Shown piece by piece: positions 36,302 to 48,755 of a DNA stretch of 64,000 bases. The notes below the pieces were generated by a model. That model made no database searches. It was given only the letters and a program-made list of their open reading frames with translations, and was not told the origin of the DNA. Numbering within the stretch: position 1 is the first letter of the stretch; each line of letters opens with the position of its first letter. The DNA is from Sipunculus nudus (Eukaryota; Annelida; Sipuncula; Golfingiida; Sipunculidae), in the NCBI GenBank assembly GCA_026874595.1, contig CM049313.1, forward strand, positions 13,825,508 to 13,889,507, in the 5' to 3' direction. Position numbers and translations under genes: made by a program.

Positions 36302-36391
36302 TGTGAGAACAGCTCCCCTGTCTATGATGAAGAATTTGAGGACAGATAATCCTACTGGTGGCCCGTTCAACCGGCTCAGAAACACGCTCAA
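36302..36391 (-). CDS. gustatory-receptor-like protein, exon 3
   Basis: The acceptor TTTATTTCAG and donor ACA|GTGAGT flank exactly 30 codons, phase 0 at both ends. The segment LSVFLSRLNGPPVGLSVLKF followed by FIIDRGAVLT has the form of the intracellular-loop to TM7 region of Gr proteins, where a short exon ending just before TM7 is typical. Too short to be seen by simple ORF scanning; it is supported by splice sites and phase. Confidence 0.88.
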
Positions 36392-37815
36392 CTGAAATAA
36401 ACATGGATGCGCAAAAATCAAGATTACAATTTCAAATTATTATACTGAATCATAAAATCAGTAATAAAAATATGCCTTACTCTTTTATAGATACATGCCA
36501 TCAAGCAATGTTTGATATAAATCTGTGTTTCATTGGCGTTAAGAAGGGAATTTTACCGATGTCGTAACAGGTTTAACACAAATGGCAGAATCCGTCGTTC
36601 ACGATTTGAGAAAAGAAACAAAATTGATATTTTAACAGAAATTAAGAAAATTTGTTAATATAGCACCCATACAATTGTCACCGTTTAATATTTTAATGAA
36701 TCAATATACTGCGTCTTCAAGAACTGTCATAAACACAACCTTGATTTTGGAATTTTTTAGTTTTCTCAAGTGAACTCCATTTGTATCTGTGAGGGAAGAC
36801 TGAAAGAATAACATTTAACATTCCGTGCAGCAGGATCTATCGTATTTCTTGTCAAGGTCACAGAATCCAATTTATATTCATGACGCAGGGTCTGCAGGGT
36901 ATGGTCCGACACGCTCATGTTGTGTCCAGCCAATATGCAAGTTGGTTTAAAACGCTATAGATTAATTTTTGTTTATCAGAATCTCAGGTAAAAAAAATTG
37001 TAGGGGTTCGTCTATTATCGAATCAAAAGCCAGATGTCACTGCTTGTTAGAGACTATTAAGACGGTCATGCATTCGGCCGTTTTGTCTGTTTGTCTTAAA
37101 AACTAAATTCAAGTGGAAAGAGTTTAATTTAAAACATTTTTGTAAAGTTGTTCAAATGACGAAGATACTTGTCACGTAGGAAAATAAATGCTTTAAGCTC
37201 GGTCTACAGTTATCAAAAGGTTACTCTTCGTTACGATCGAAAAACAGAAAAAGGGGAATGCGTCAGTATCCAACCGGACCCGAAAACCCTCAAGTCTCAT
37301 TGTCACGTGACCAGAAATTTGACATTTAGTCTGACGGATCGAAGGTGGGTCACGTGTTTCTATTTATAATTTGTTTAGATAATTTAGATAATTTAGCTCG
37401 GTCTACAGTTATCAAAACGTTACTCTTTGTTACGATCGAAAAACAGAAAAAGGGGAATGCTTCGGTATCCAACCGGACCCGAAAACCCTCAAGTCTCATT
37501 GTCACGTGACCAGAAATTTGACATTTAGTCTGACGGATCGAAGGTGGGTCACGTGTTTCTATTTATAATTTGTTTAGATAATTGAGTAGAAAATATAAAC
37601 GTATCTTTAATGTAGTCGATGGAATTAAAAAAATAAAGTCTGCCAGAAGTAGGATTAAAGAGAAAAAAGTGTTAAATATTCATTGTAAATGACCTAGACT
37701 GGGGCGTATGACTGGGTTTTTGTTCCCTTTATAATGCCTATTTATGAGGTGTTTTATGACATTGTATTCGTAGTGTAAGAGAAGATGAGCGCTGTATGAG
37801 TACTGCTTTGTTTAC
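36392..37815 (-). other. receptor intron 2 with recent tandem duplication
   Basis: Intron between exons 2 and 3 of the Gr-like gene. Besides the 199-bp duplication at 37197-37584, nothing recognisable is present. Confidence 0.6.
37197..37584. repeat. recent 199-bp tandem duplication
   Basis: Copy 1 (37197-37395) and copy 2 (37396-37584) start with GCTCGGTCTACAGTTATCAA and differ at only a handful of positions (AAGGTT/AACGTT, CTTCGTT/CTTTGTT, GCGTCAG/GCTTCGG). Each contains two CACGTG-like boxes (GTCACGTGACC and GGGTCACGTGTT). Low divergence implies a young event. Confidence 0.93.
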
Positions 37816-37884
37816 CTTGTGCTGGTCACTCTCCCGGAGACTGGTCATGTCCACCCTGTACAAGTCACTTCTTGCCGCATGTGC
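37816..37884 (-). CDS. gustatory-receptor-like protein, exon 2
   Basis: The acceptor ATTTTTTTTCAG and donor AAG|GTAAAC enclose 69 nt (23 codons), phase 0 at both ends. It encodes AHAARSDLYRVDMTSLRESD then QHK. With the previous exon this gives LNEKAHAA, which corresponds to the helix following TM6 in Gr proteins. Confidence 0.88.
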
Positions 37885-38409
37885 CTGAAAAAAAATAGAG
37901 AAAACAGCATACTCTAAAATGCATTCACAGAAAGCCGAGTTGTATCAGATGACCAATAAATTCTCCAACAAATAACAAACAGCACTTCCGTTGTGTTCAG
38001 AATGAAATATGTTGACAAACTGAGTGGTATTTTGATGAGTGAATCATATCCAGAATGTCGGTATACAGGGAGCTGAATATGTGATCGATCACTCAGCAAT
38101 TTACTCAGCTCAATAGTGTACTTCTGGTCAATATGTATTCAAGCAATTATGGAAAAGAAAGATTTCTCATTTTTAAACGAATAAAAATTCGTTTGAAAGT
38201 ATCATGCGATGAAGCATATACAGCTGAAATGTAAAATCGACACGTAAGTGTGTCGTTAAAATTTTATAAAATTATTTATAAAGTACATAAGTATTTATAA
38301 AATGCACAAAATCGAATAACCTCTTTTCACGTTACGGGGATTTTACATAAAATTGTCGATTATTTTTTTTTTAGATTTGTTGTGTAAATATATAATGGAT
38401 AACACCAAC

Positions 38410-39372
38410 CTTTTCATTCAGAGCTACTCCAAGTTGCATGACGATTGCACTGAAGGATAGAACCATGAAAAGATACCAGGTCATACCAGACAGGATGAAC
38501 AAATCGCCACTGGATTTTGCCGCCCCGTACAGCGCAATACACACAACGACCACTGTGAAGAAAGTCAGGCATCCAAGAAACCCATCCAGAAAGTCGTCTG
38601 CCAGTGACGTCAAACGACACAACATTTCATGTCTGAGGCGCATGTGCTCAAAGTCGCCACGGAAATTTCCATTCTGCCCAACTGCCTCGTGAATCATTTT
38701 GTTTAAATCATCAAATTCCTTACACAGTATGTAGCAGATGACAAAAAGCAGTGACGTCATCCCTCCAAACCCTGCGTAGGACAACGTGGAATAAGCTGTT
38801 ATACCTATTCCTGCTAAATACGAAAGTGGGTTCTCCACAGGTACTGGAGTTATAGTGTCAGGCAACATAGGGTGGTCACGCATACAGAAGAAATAGAACA
38901 TCATGAACGAGGCCTGCATGACGTAAAACGTTACCGAGAGGACCAGGCATGTCACAGATATCTTCCGAACCCCTTTACTGTAAGTTGTCACAGCTTGTCG
39001 TTTCAAGTCGGCTTCGTACAGAAGTCGTAAAAAGTTGACAAGCCGTGGGCGACGCCGGAGCACTGTGAGAGACTGTACGAGCGTCTGAACCCCAGTAGTC
39101 ACAATCAACAGCTTTACAGAAAATATAGAATTAATTTTTTCGTCTGCTTGGAAAACTGTTAGGATTCTACCCACGTTAAATAAGTGTAGAACGATAAAAA
39201 AGCAGCAATATGCCCACATTATCGCCCGGGTTCGTTTGGATTTCGCCGTATGGAGAGGAGGGATGCCACCGACGGCCAGGTGCAGCTCAATCCAACGGAA
39301 GTACCGCATAAACCACACACCTTGGTAACTATGGATACAGTCTGAGTGCGGCTTCCCATCTTCGTCGTCCAT
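38410..39372 (-). CDS. gustatory-receptor-like seven-TM receptor, exon 1
   Basis: One long exon of 321 codons starts at the ATG (complement of 39370-39372) and ends at donor AAG|GTTGGT (38409). With exons 2-4 the protein is 416 residues, the usual Gr length. Hydrophobic segments lie near residues 50-73, 84-105, 138-162, 184-214, 264-284 and 290-315, with TM7 in exon 4. The acidic N-terminus has no signal peptide, as expected for Gr/7tm_7 proteins, which place the N-terminus inside the cell and form ligand-gated cation channels in insects. In molluscs and other lophotrochozoans such Gr-like genes exist but ligands are unknown. No frameshift or stop is seen, so the gene appears intact. A second Met at residue 22 could also start translation. 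Confidence 0.9.
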
Positions 39373-40390
39373 AGGTTTGACTTTTACAACATTAGCAATA
39401 ATTTTATAGTCCTGAAGCCTACAACAATCCTTTAAGAAAATTTCCTGTCAACGATATCAGAATGAGACTATTTATTATAACCCTCGGACACTCTTTCCTT
39501 TTTTTGAGGTCCAGGATTAAATATCAGGGTTAACGAGGACGTTTTTCTTGTTGCTTCAAGTATGATTTTAAGTAGCGGGTAGTTTTTTCTCAATTGGTTT
39601 AACTTCATACACATATATCTGTGTACCCCTGATTGTCTCTCTGTAAGAAGTTTTAACTTACTTTAGCTTGTTTGTTTAGTAATTCAGTTATTTATTCCAT
39701 ACACATGCCTGTGTGCTGATCCTCTAGCTGGTCACATGTCGATGCGACGGTGACATGTCTTGGTATTGACAGCTCTCAGAGGCAAAATAATACACGTAAA
39801 ATGTCAAACGTATCTCAGATAAACTTAAAAACTGAATGACAGGTGATGGTGTCCGGATAAAAACTCACCGAATTGTCCCCAGGCGACACCAGGGCTTGAA
39901 TGGCCCACTCAGTGTCAGCGAATCAGCCCTGCCAGTGTTCATCTTATTAGCTGGTTTCACCCATTTGACGTCACATGTATAAAAAAATGAACCAACGCTT
40001 TCACCATTCACTTCGTGGGTATAGATATATATTTTGTAACTAACACAATACGTACACAGTCCATTACCCAACATGCTCTGCACACGACAGGTATTAGGAA
40101 TCGCATTTTGCACTGTTTTAACATGATTACTGTTTTAACATGATTACACACGAACGGAGCAGATGGGTGAGAAACAATTATATCATATCGGGAATGTGTA
40201 TTGATTAACTTCGGAGTTATGATGCTATTTATTTAGACTAATAGCTTTCTGAACGAATATCCATTACCGCCTTGGTCCTTTTAAATATATATCTCACGTG
40301 ATATGAGGCACGTCATTCAGGCCTGGAACGTCTGGTTATAAAAAAATATATCACTGAATCAAAAAACCTGTCCATTAGGCCAACAAATAA
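39373..40390. other. 5' flank of the Gr-like gene; no gene seen
   Basis: This is the upstream region of the minus-strand receptor. No TATA box or promoter motif is convincing. A small direct repeat, GTTTTAACATGATTAC, occurs twice at 40116-40147. Confidence 0.4.
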
Positions 40391-40711
40391 TAAAAGGTAT
40401 GGTTCTTAGTCAACGCCCCCATCAAGTTAAAACCCCCGCATAAATTTTATAGTAACTTACCAATTTTGATCTCCAGCCCTCGGACATTTGTTCCAAAGAA
40501 GACAAAATAATATAATTTTGGTAATATTTCTTATGCTTTCTGTGCTTTTACTATTTTTTTTTTTTTTTTTTTTTTGCAAACAATCTGTTATTATCATGCT
40601 TTTCCTTGATCATATGACAGGGGTTTTACCGAAACATACAAAAAGGTAAAAAATAAAATCGTCTTCCGCATTTATTTATGAAAAAAAGTGCCTGAGAACC
40701 AAAACTTATTT
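40391..40711. mobile_element. 320-bp TIR MITE family, copy 1
   Basis: The left end AAGGTATGGTTCTTAGTCAA is the inverse of the right end GCCTGAGAACCAAAACTT. The interior, with TGCTTTTACTATTTTTTTT, TTTTACCGAAACATACAAAA and AGGTAAAAAATAAAAT, aligns with 58868-59180. An A/T run and loss of the 3' TIR distinguish the copies. Confidence 0.7.
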
Positions 40712-40925
40712 TTCGCCTTTAGCATTCGCCAGTCTTCCTTCAGCCATTTGTAAGTAGTACATAATGACGTAAATTTTTTTCACTAATGTACATTAGTAAG
40801 AGACACTTAATACACCATTTTCCTGTTTGCCCGAACTCTCACCCTGCTCGGCTATGAGGATGACGCAGTTTATATTTTTCTTATAATGTTATTACGTAGC
40901 AATTTGTTATTCCATTTATGGATTA

Positions 40926-40997
<72 letters not shown>

Positions 40998-42880
40998 GTT
41001 CTATAATTTGGCTATATGCATTATACAATGATTCTTAAAGATAAGGAAACATCTTACCCAAAACATATTGGGAAATAACACAGATTTTTTTTTTTATTTT
41101 TCATACGCCTATATAACTGGCCATATTTATGATCAGTCGTCTTAAAACATGGACACTATTACAACCTGTGAATGAACGCATCTGCCCTCGAACGATAAGC
41201 CACACTGAACCAGACATAAAAACTATTAACCTCTTTTAAATACAACTATTTTCTCATACACTCGGCCACTAGTCACAATTTAGCAATGCATTAATGTCAG
41301 ATGAAAATTACACATACCCCTTTACTGATGATAGGAAGATTTGTTGAACTGTGTGATACAGCATAACTATATTAACGTTTGCTTTGAATAATGTCCCCAG
41401 GAAAAAACATGCCATTAACAGCGAACGGTGTACATGCAGTCACTATAAGTGCAGCTTTTTAACATTACCCTCCCAAAACTGTGTGCACGGATATGTTTTA
41501 AGCAAACCTTTTGTTCATTAGAGGAATGTTATTTAAACTAATGGATTTCACTACACATTACTTTTAATACATCACCATCGCCTGAGATGGTTTAATGGTA
41601 GGCTGTATATAGGACGGAAACCTACCGAGCTTTGGAATAAGGTCAATAAATTAATGAATGTCCTGATGGCCGCCGGAGAAGCGGCTGCTATAGGGTGGTG
41701 GTTATTTGTCATGTGTTCATTTGTATATCTGTTTTATATGTATTTTAATCATAATGTGCATAATTAACGTGGAGTCTCCTTAACTATTTCGCTTATAATA
41801 TAAACTAGGCCTTTTCCGATATTATACGTGTATTAACTAAAAAATCCCTTGAATCTTTTATAAAAATAGTCCAGGAAAAAAAAACATCCCACCGCATACA
41901 GGCTGTTTGTTTTGTTTATATCCGCGTTTTTATAACGTGGGGCCCACCGAAATTATTAAAACACATTCAACAATGACATCTGGTGGCAAGACAGAGTTAG
42001 GTATATTGTGTAACCTATCATCATCAGGATATCAGCACGGCAACCAACCCCATTAGCTAACATGGCTTTGCTTTTTGTCAACAAAGCTGTGTTTACTCAC
42101 AGCTTGTATATTAACCAGTTCATACATCTGTCACAGAGGCATTATCAGGAGTTTTCTTAACAGGGTTTACGTAGAGTTCATCAATATGGTTGAGTATAAG
42201 CAAGAAATTGCATAAATTCGTGGGAAAAGGTAGGTGGATAGCTCACTTTAATAGGAACTTTAAGGAACCTTAATAAAAAACAAATAAAAATTTATGAAAG
42301 TTGATACACTTGAAGTTGTCACTATTGTTATACTCCGATCTGTTTTCTGTAAATGGTTTTTATTTTTAAAATCGGCACCTTAAATCCATCCCAAGGAAGG
42401 ATTTCCATGAAATCCGTTTTTTTGGAACATTTCAAAAGGTTAACTTTAGTGCATCTACCAACATGCTATTTTGTCATTTATTTTAATTTACAATTTTACA
42501 TGACCATTGCAGCCATCGTTGCAAATGTCAACTGCTGAATCCATTCTTTGAAGGCAGGCAACATTTCAAAGTGTCCTTTATAAAATACCCACATATTTTA
42601 AAAATATAATACAAATATAACCTTGATGATAACCTAAAGGCTATGTGTTTAAATCACGCCTAATCAATAAAAAGATGATTTAAAACATATGGTGGCACAT
42701 AACAGAATATGACAGACTGCCTGTCTGTAGAATAGGCAAGGAATATGGACTGCTTGATTGTAATTATACTTTTGCATGTCTGTTTTCAATTTTCAGAAGA
42801 TATCTTTTTTTTTGTTATTTTTTAACGATCACATCTTCATCGGAAAACGTAACACCAACCTCTGTTCATTCGTGATATAT
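40712..42880. other. no gene seen
   Basis: AT-rich DNA containing a TA microsatellite (40930-40995). No exon, RNA gene or recognised element was found. Confidence 0.5.
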
Positions 42881-42889
42881 CCAGCAACT

Positions 42890-43030
42890 GTGGAGACCCA
42901 GGTAGGTGGCGTCACTGTACTATGATCAAGCATACAACTTCACATAGCGCAGAATCGAACCTACAGGTGTACTGATTAGGGTATGCAAGCATTCAAATCT
43001 ACGGTGCACCGCAATGCCCACAATGCACCG
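42890..43030 (-). mobile_element. tRNA-derived SINE
   Basis: On the minus strand a clean polymerase III B box, GTAGGTTCGATTCTGCGC, lies at 42950-42967. A tRNA-like upstream head (GTGCATTGTGGGCATTGCGG) precedes it and a body follows (CTTGATCATAGTACAGTGAC). Limits are approximate. Confidence 0.6.
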
Positions 43031-43489
43031 GGGCTCCTACATACACATATAGCGTATGTATAATTGTAGTGAAGAGGGTAATGTAGTAATTCAAATACGT
43101 TGGATAAAAATTATTTATACAAATACCAATATTTATTCTTATTCTAGCGTTACAGTAAACAAAAATTTCCTAGGGCGCTTTACACTCTTTATTAAAGATA
43201 AAATTCAGCATAAAAAAACTTGCACAAACATTACAGAATCATAAGACATGGTTGATAGTAAGATCATAAAAACGTAAGACCAGATAACAGGCGCAAATAA
43301 TCAATCACCTGACTGAGTAAAGAGAAGCATTTTCAGATTTTTTCTTAAAGATATCCATTGAGTCTTCATATTTGATTTCTTATGACAACTTATTCCATTA
43401 CCTAGGACCAGCTACTCTAACTGAACAATTTTATGTCACACTCAGTCTACTTCCCACAACAGGCATTTCCACTCCTACTGGAACGAAGG

Positions 43490-44340
43490 TTTGAGCGACT
43501 ATTATTCTGATCAATAAGTTGTTTTAAATATTCAGGGGCAAAACCTTTAATACACTGAAACATAATTGTTAGCACTTTAGATTTAATTCCTTCTTTAATC
43601 CTTAGCCAATGCAATTTCTTCATGTAACCATTAATTATGTCATTTTGTTTTCAAACGGAAAATCACACGGTAAGCCATGTTCTGTAAACGCTGTAATCTC
43701 TGTAAATCGGATATTCTTGCACGCAGCAATAAACTGTTACAGTAGTTTAGTTTCAACATGCATAACCAAGGTCTGCACCAGCATTTTTGCTGTTGTCGCA
43801 TCAATATCTCTCCTTATTTTGGATACGTTTTTAATGCAGGAAAAGCAGTTCTGCACAGATCATTTATATGAGCTTTTCCATCCACATACAGCTCGAACCT
43901 AAAGCCCAAATTTCTCACATTTACACTTGAAGGAATTGTATCCTGTCCAATAACAATTGATTGTTCATGTATGATAGAATGATTCTATCTTAATCCAAGA
44001 GTTTTAATTTTTTCCATTTAATTTCAACAAATTTACTGCCATCTATCATTTAATAACTGAAAGACAGCATTAAGTCTACATTTACATGCGGCCTGATCAT
44101 TTGGTATTTTAGGGGTAAATGAAAGATATATCTGATGGTCTAAACACATCCTTCCATATGAATGCCGTGTCTGTCACAGATATCACCTATCGGGGATACA
44201 TATATATTAAACAAGATGGGGTCCAGTACCGATCCCTGAGACACCCCCCCCCCCCCCCCCCACTTCAGTGTGACCGGCTCAGATTTTGCACCATCCAGTG
44301 AAGGATCGTTAATGACAATATACTGTTTTCTCCCTGTAAG
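43490..44340 (-). pseudogene. LINE reverse transcriptase remnant
   Basis: Contains YLTGRKQYIVIND and GVSQGSVLDPILFNIY, the RT palm region around the fingers of non-LTR elements. Downstream is GFAPEYLKQLIDQNN, the thumb-distal segment common to CR1/L2/Jockey-type proteins. The expected FADD motif is not intact. Confidence 0.82.
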
Positions 44341-45239
44341 GTAAGACTTTATCCAAGATAAAAAAAAGTCCCTCCTGAACCATATCTGTACTTGTTCAAG
44401 AAAAGATCAAGAAATCAAATGCTGCTCATAAGTCCAATAATATTAAGTAAACAACCTGCTCCTGGTCAAATGCAAATAAAATATCAGTTTTTTTCCTTCA
44501 ACAGTGCTGACTCAGTGCTATGATATTTCTTGTACGCAGTTTGATGAACCCCTATTATTCCTGATTTAACTAAAAAAATATTAAATTATTCACAAAGAGC
44601 AGCCTCAGTGAGCTTGCCTCAGTATGCTTAATTAGAAATTAGGCCTTTATTTTTATGTATCCGTGGAAGACCAGCTTTGTTTTCTCTTTTTTTAAGTGGT
44701 CTTACTATGGCTGAATTACAATTACTTGGAAAGTTTCATTTGTAATTGATTCATTCACAATGTCAGTGATTGGATCTAGGAATACATCAAGTTGTTCCTT
44801 AAGAACTGATGTTTGCAATGGGTCTAGTTCACATGATTTTGTTTGTGATTTCTTTTTTTTCAAATTCTGGTCAGTTTTATGAATGACCCTCTATTTAAAA
44901 CAGTTTTATAATCATGTTCTTTGTAAGATTATGAAGTTTCCCTCTCAATGCAATCTTAAACAAGAATGGAACTTAAAGTACATGACCAGCGGTATATACC
45001 CCATTTGTGTAGAGTGCATCTTACCCCTATTAAGATGACATACCGCTGGTGACCTGTGCTGACTGAGCTTGATTAATGAGCAATTAGGCAAATATAATTA
45101 TACTTTTAAACTTGTTCGTCTAAACCAACAGATTCTGACATATCATTGAAACTAATCTCATATCTTCCTGCATTTGTTTTCATCAATCGTGTATATTTTA
45201 CAGTAGTTGACATTCTTAGATTTTGTTTTATCCCATTTA

Positions 45240-45700
45240 ATAGTCACAACACATATAACAATGAAGTTAACTGATATCCAGTGCCCAGGCACCACACTGT
45301 CTACTAAAGATATTGTTTTATCTGACACAGTAAGATCTAAATGATGCCTTTGAATATGTGTTGGGAATGTTACACTCTTCTTTAAATTAAAAGTGTCCAA
45401 TGTATTATTAAACATGAAAGTTTCTGCACTGGGAACATCGATTTTTTTATATTAAAGTCACCAATAAGGATAAGATTTTATTGTGTGTGAATGTTCATTT
45501 CAAAATAATCCCCCAGCTTCTCCAAAAAGAGAGGAACTGACTCATGATGGGGGTCGGTGGATCAGACATGTATTTAACTGTTCACATTTTCCGTTTTATG
45601 TATAATCAGTGCACTCCATTTCTGTGAACTGGTAACCTTTATGCTCATTCATGTCCATGGAAATTTCCTCTTCGTTTTGAGTAGAAATTACATCTAGAGG
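45240..45700 (-). pseudogene. LINE apurinic-like endonuclease remnant
   Basis: Contains the ILIGDFN motif of the exonuclease-endonuclease-phosphatase fold. It is followed by TFMFNNTLDTFNLKKSVTFP and then HLDLTVSD, the usual LINE endonuclease C-terminal layout. Several frame breaks are present. Confidence 0.8.
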
Positions 45701-45760
45701 AATAGTGATACAACTGTTCATGACGCTGCATATAATCTGCTTCCGAATTTCCATGTGTAT

Positions 45761-48259
45761 TTGTTAGACATCAAACCTACCTACCATCCCTCTTAACTAT
45801 AATTGGACAGACCGATTAATAGGTTCCCTCTATGGTGTAATCGGCTCTCCTTAGGCAGAGTGAAAACCTTACTTGTGCTCGAGTGAGCCGAACATGCGCG
45901 CGCATCTGGCCGTTGGCGGCCGGATTTGCAAGCCACATATGATGGCACTTAATTGGCCAAGTCACCAAGACGTGGTAATTTGACATTTAGGGAAACCTTT
46001 TGATTTAGTATGTGGCTATGTGCCGCCGTGATTGTATAGCTCTTTAATCATCACGTTTAACTAATGGACTGGCAATATGTTTATGTTTCCACATAAAATT
46101 AATAACCATTCCAAATTAAGACAAACCCTTTATCCATCTGGTGATTCAAAACTTAAATTGCTGTATTGTTTTATTTATATGTGAAAAAAATCCTACATAT
46201 TAACACTCTTCCTATTCTTATGTATTAATATTATGAACCAGTAGATAAAAAAAAAATAGGCAATAGAAGGAAAACATACCTGAGATCAAAGCATTGGTTG
46301 AAAAGGCTGTTAATTCGATTATTGTTTTACTACTTTGACAACTGTTTTGTATTAACGATGACCTAATAACAGAATACCCTTAGATACATCATTAACCCAC
46401 TTTTATTAAGTCATTACAGTAACAGTTTTTAAACATATTTCTGTGAATAATTATGACTTATTTCATTTACTCCTTGGCTTATCATTTTTCATGTACATGG
46501 CTATTTAGGTCATACAAGGGATCATGTGTGAAATTATTGCCTCTAAATGATGCTTGATTTAATTTTACAAAAAAATAAATTAGTTATTTGAAAAAAGCTG
46601 TCTGCTCTTAAGTTGAACCATTTCTTGGTTGGTTGTAATGTTCCTATTCAAATTAAGCCTGTTTAGGTACAATTGGAAGTGCATGAGATTAACGATCAGA
46701 TTCGGGGGCCTGCTGCAATAGCACTGTACTGGACTTAGGCCCAGTATGGTGGGCCTTTATACCATCGTTACAGTTGTGACGTCATAATGGTTACTATAGT
46801 GACGCACCGACGCCATATATAGGGACTAAGTCGCCTACATGACGTAAGTCACCTTTTTATCATACCGCCAGATCCACATTTTTTGGATACTTCTGCACCA
46901 ACTTCTCAATTCCTCAACACCAGTTGGAATTTCTCTTACTCTCTTACTCTCTTACTTGGTTTTTTGAAGGTTCACGCAAATAAAAAATTTATGACAGGGC
47001 TAAAAGAACTACCTCTCAATGTCTTTCTTGTAGAAAGTCTAAGACTTCGAGGTGCTGTTCTGTAACCCTTGACCTATTCGTTTTCTTGTCCTTCTGGTGA
47101 CAATTTTGTACTCTACATCTGGAAGTGTATGTTTGCAAGCTGTTAAAAAAATATATAATATAACACTATACTTTATACTTTTTTTGACGGTACAAATACA
47201 GATATTGTGGGGAGAAGCAAAACTACTTGAAATTCTCTTAGTAATTTTTATAAAGAGTTCACAGTAAGTAAAGTGGATACAGTCCGGAGATAGAAAAGGC
47301 GATATCTCAGTGAGACAGTGAAAAAGAACGAGTAATTTACAGGGGTAGGATTTCTAAAATATAAGTATGTATTAATACGCCTTGGTGTCATAACTTTCCA
47401 GTGATACCAGATTTCGTATCATGACTTGAGACCAACAGCAGCTAGGAGGAAACAGTTGAACAAAAGTATGAAATACTAAAAATTGTTTGATTTCTGTACT
47501 TTTCAATCTCTCATGAAAGTTATGAGAAAAAGGGCCACGTAAGGCTAAATACACGTATGCAATATAATGTAAAGAAGCTGACAACTCGAAATCTGTGACA
47601 AATAAGGAGTTCTCTCCTCAAACAATGTTCTTGCATGGGGGAAGGTGTATTTACAAAAAAAAAGTTTTTTTTATTTGCGAAATCAAAGTAGGTTTGGGGT
47701 ACTTAATAGCTGTAAATGTTACAATTAAACTTTGTTTATCTCAAATAAATAGTCATTTTATAATGCATATTCATACCTTTCGAACCAGCCCATGCCCCTA
47801 TTGATTACTTTAAGGTTGACAGAATTATATGCTTAAAGATGTTCATTAGATGGCTCAACTTTTGCCAACTTGACTCCTGTAGACTGCAGCCAGCAATATA
47901 ATGCGTAGCAGGCCACAAATCATTAACATATGGCCTGGGATGTGACAACTGAATATGCAAACAGGTTCAGGGAAACTCACATTGTAAACCCTAGATTAGG
48001 CCACTGTGACCTATATTTATATGTTATGGCCTTTAATTGTGTTTCTCATTCAGTAAAGTAACATGTTCAATGGACCAATTATTTCAATATCTTGTTTTTG
48101 ACCTTATAAACGTACATGTGCTTTACAGTTTTAGATTTGATCATTTGTGGGACCGACCACTTTTCCAGTATGCGCCCGCAAGTAAAGCGCCATCTGTTGG
48201 TGAATTCAGGTATGACTCTTTCGTTAGCTCGAAACATGGATAATTTTGTGGATGCACTA
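45761..48259. other. no gene seen
   Basis: AT-rich DNA with a short GC-rich stretch (46690-46870). An AGGCCACTGTGACCT palindrome-like site lies at 47998-48012. Nothing recognisable as a gene. Confidence 0.5.
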
Positions 48260-48755
48260 AACTGTAATTGCCTCCGCCAGGAGGGTATACTTTCATTACC
48301 GTTTGTGTGTGTGTTTGTATGTGTGTGTTTGTTCAAAACATAATTCCCGCATTCCCATGGTTTAGGTCCGGGAAATGGTTTAGGAAGGATTTCTAGGAAT
48401 ATTCACAAAATGTGCAGTGACATATACACGAATTGAACTGGTAATGTGGGCTAATAAGTGAATGAAAACACGGTCCAGCCTCATGCGCTATGCAGGTCAC
48501 CTGCACGCCTGTTCAGGTCACGAGCGAGCGCCCAGCTAGAACTTCAGAATGAGGGTGCCCAGTGCAATAAGACTTGCGTACACCGGCCATTTCAAAGTAT
48601 GAACTTCAGCATTGGGATGAGTTTCAATGTTCGCAAAATGTGTGCTCTCAGTTTTGAGGTAAGCGGCCGTCTGCATCCTACATCAGCCCCCCCCCCCCCT
48701 AAAAAATCACACACACGGCGGAGGCTTGCATTCCTTTGAATGCAGATTTCTAGTT
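48260..48755. mobile_element. possible TIR element with CCTCCGCCAGG ends
   Basis: The left side reads AACTGTAATTGCCTCCGCCA and the right side (in inverse) starts AACTAGAAATCTGCATTCAA and continues AAGCCTCCGCCG. This suggests inverted ends carrying GCCTCCGCC. The 500-bp interior includes a GT run and a poly-C run. No target duplication seen. Confidence 0.4.

Larger units (their letters stand above)
43050..45760 (-). mobile_element. decayed CR1/L2-type LINE
   Basis: Reading the minus strand there is an endonuclease domain (EHKGYQFTEMECTDYT, then LILIGDFN, then LDTFNLKKSVTFPTHI), then RT segments (SYLTGRKQYIVIND, then GVSQGSVLDPILFNIYVSPI), then a 3' part (GFAPEYLKQLIDQNN). These motifs and their order fit non-LTR retrotransposons of the CR1/L2 type. 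Many stops and frameshifts, plus a poly-C run (44246-44262) inside the RT region, show it is dead. The 5' end is approximate. Confidence 0.87.

Noticed and set aside
36035-36421. 128-codon minus-strand frame covering the receptor region
   Set aside because: Only the stretch 36302-36391 is a real exon; the rest is intron read through a GT-rich microsatellite.
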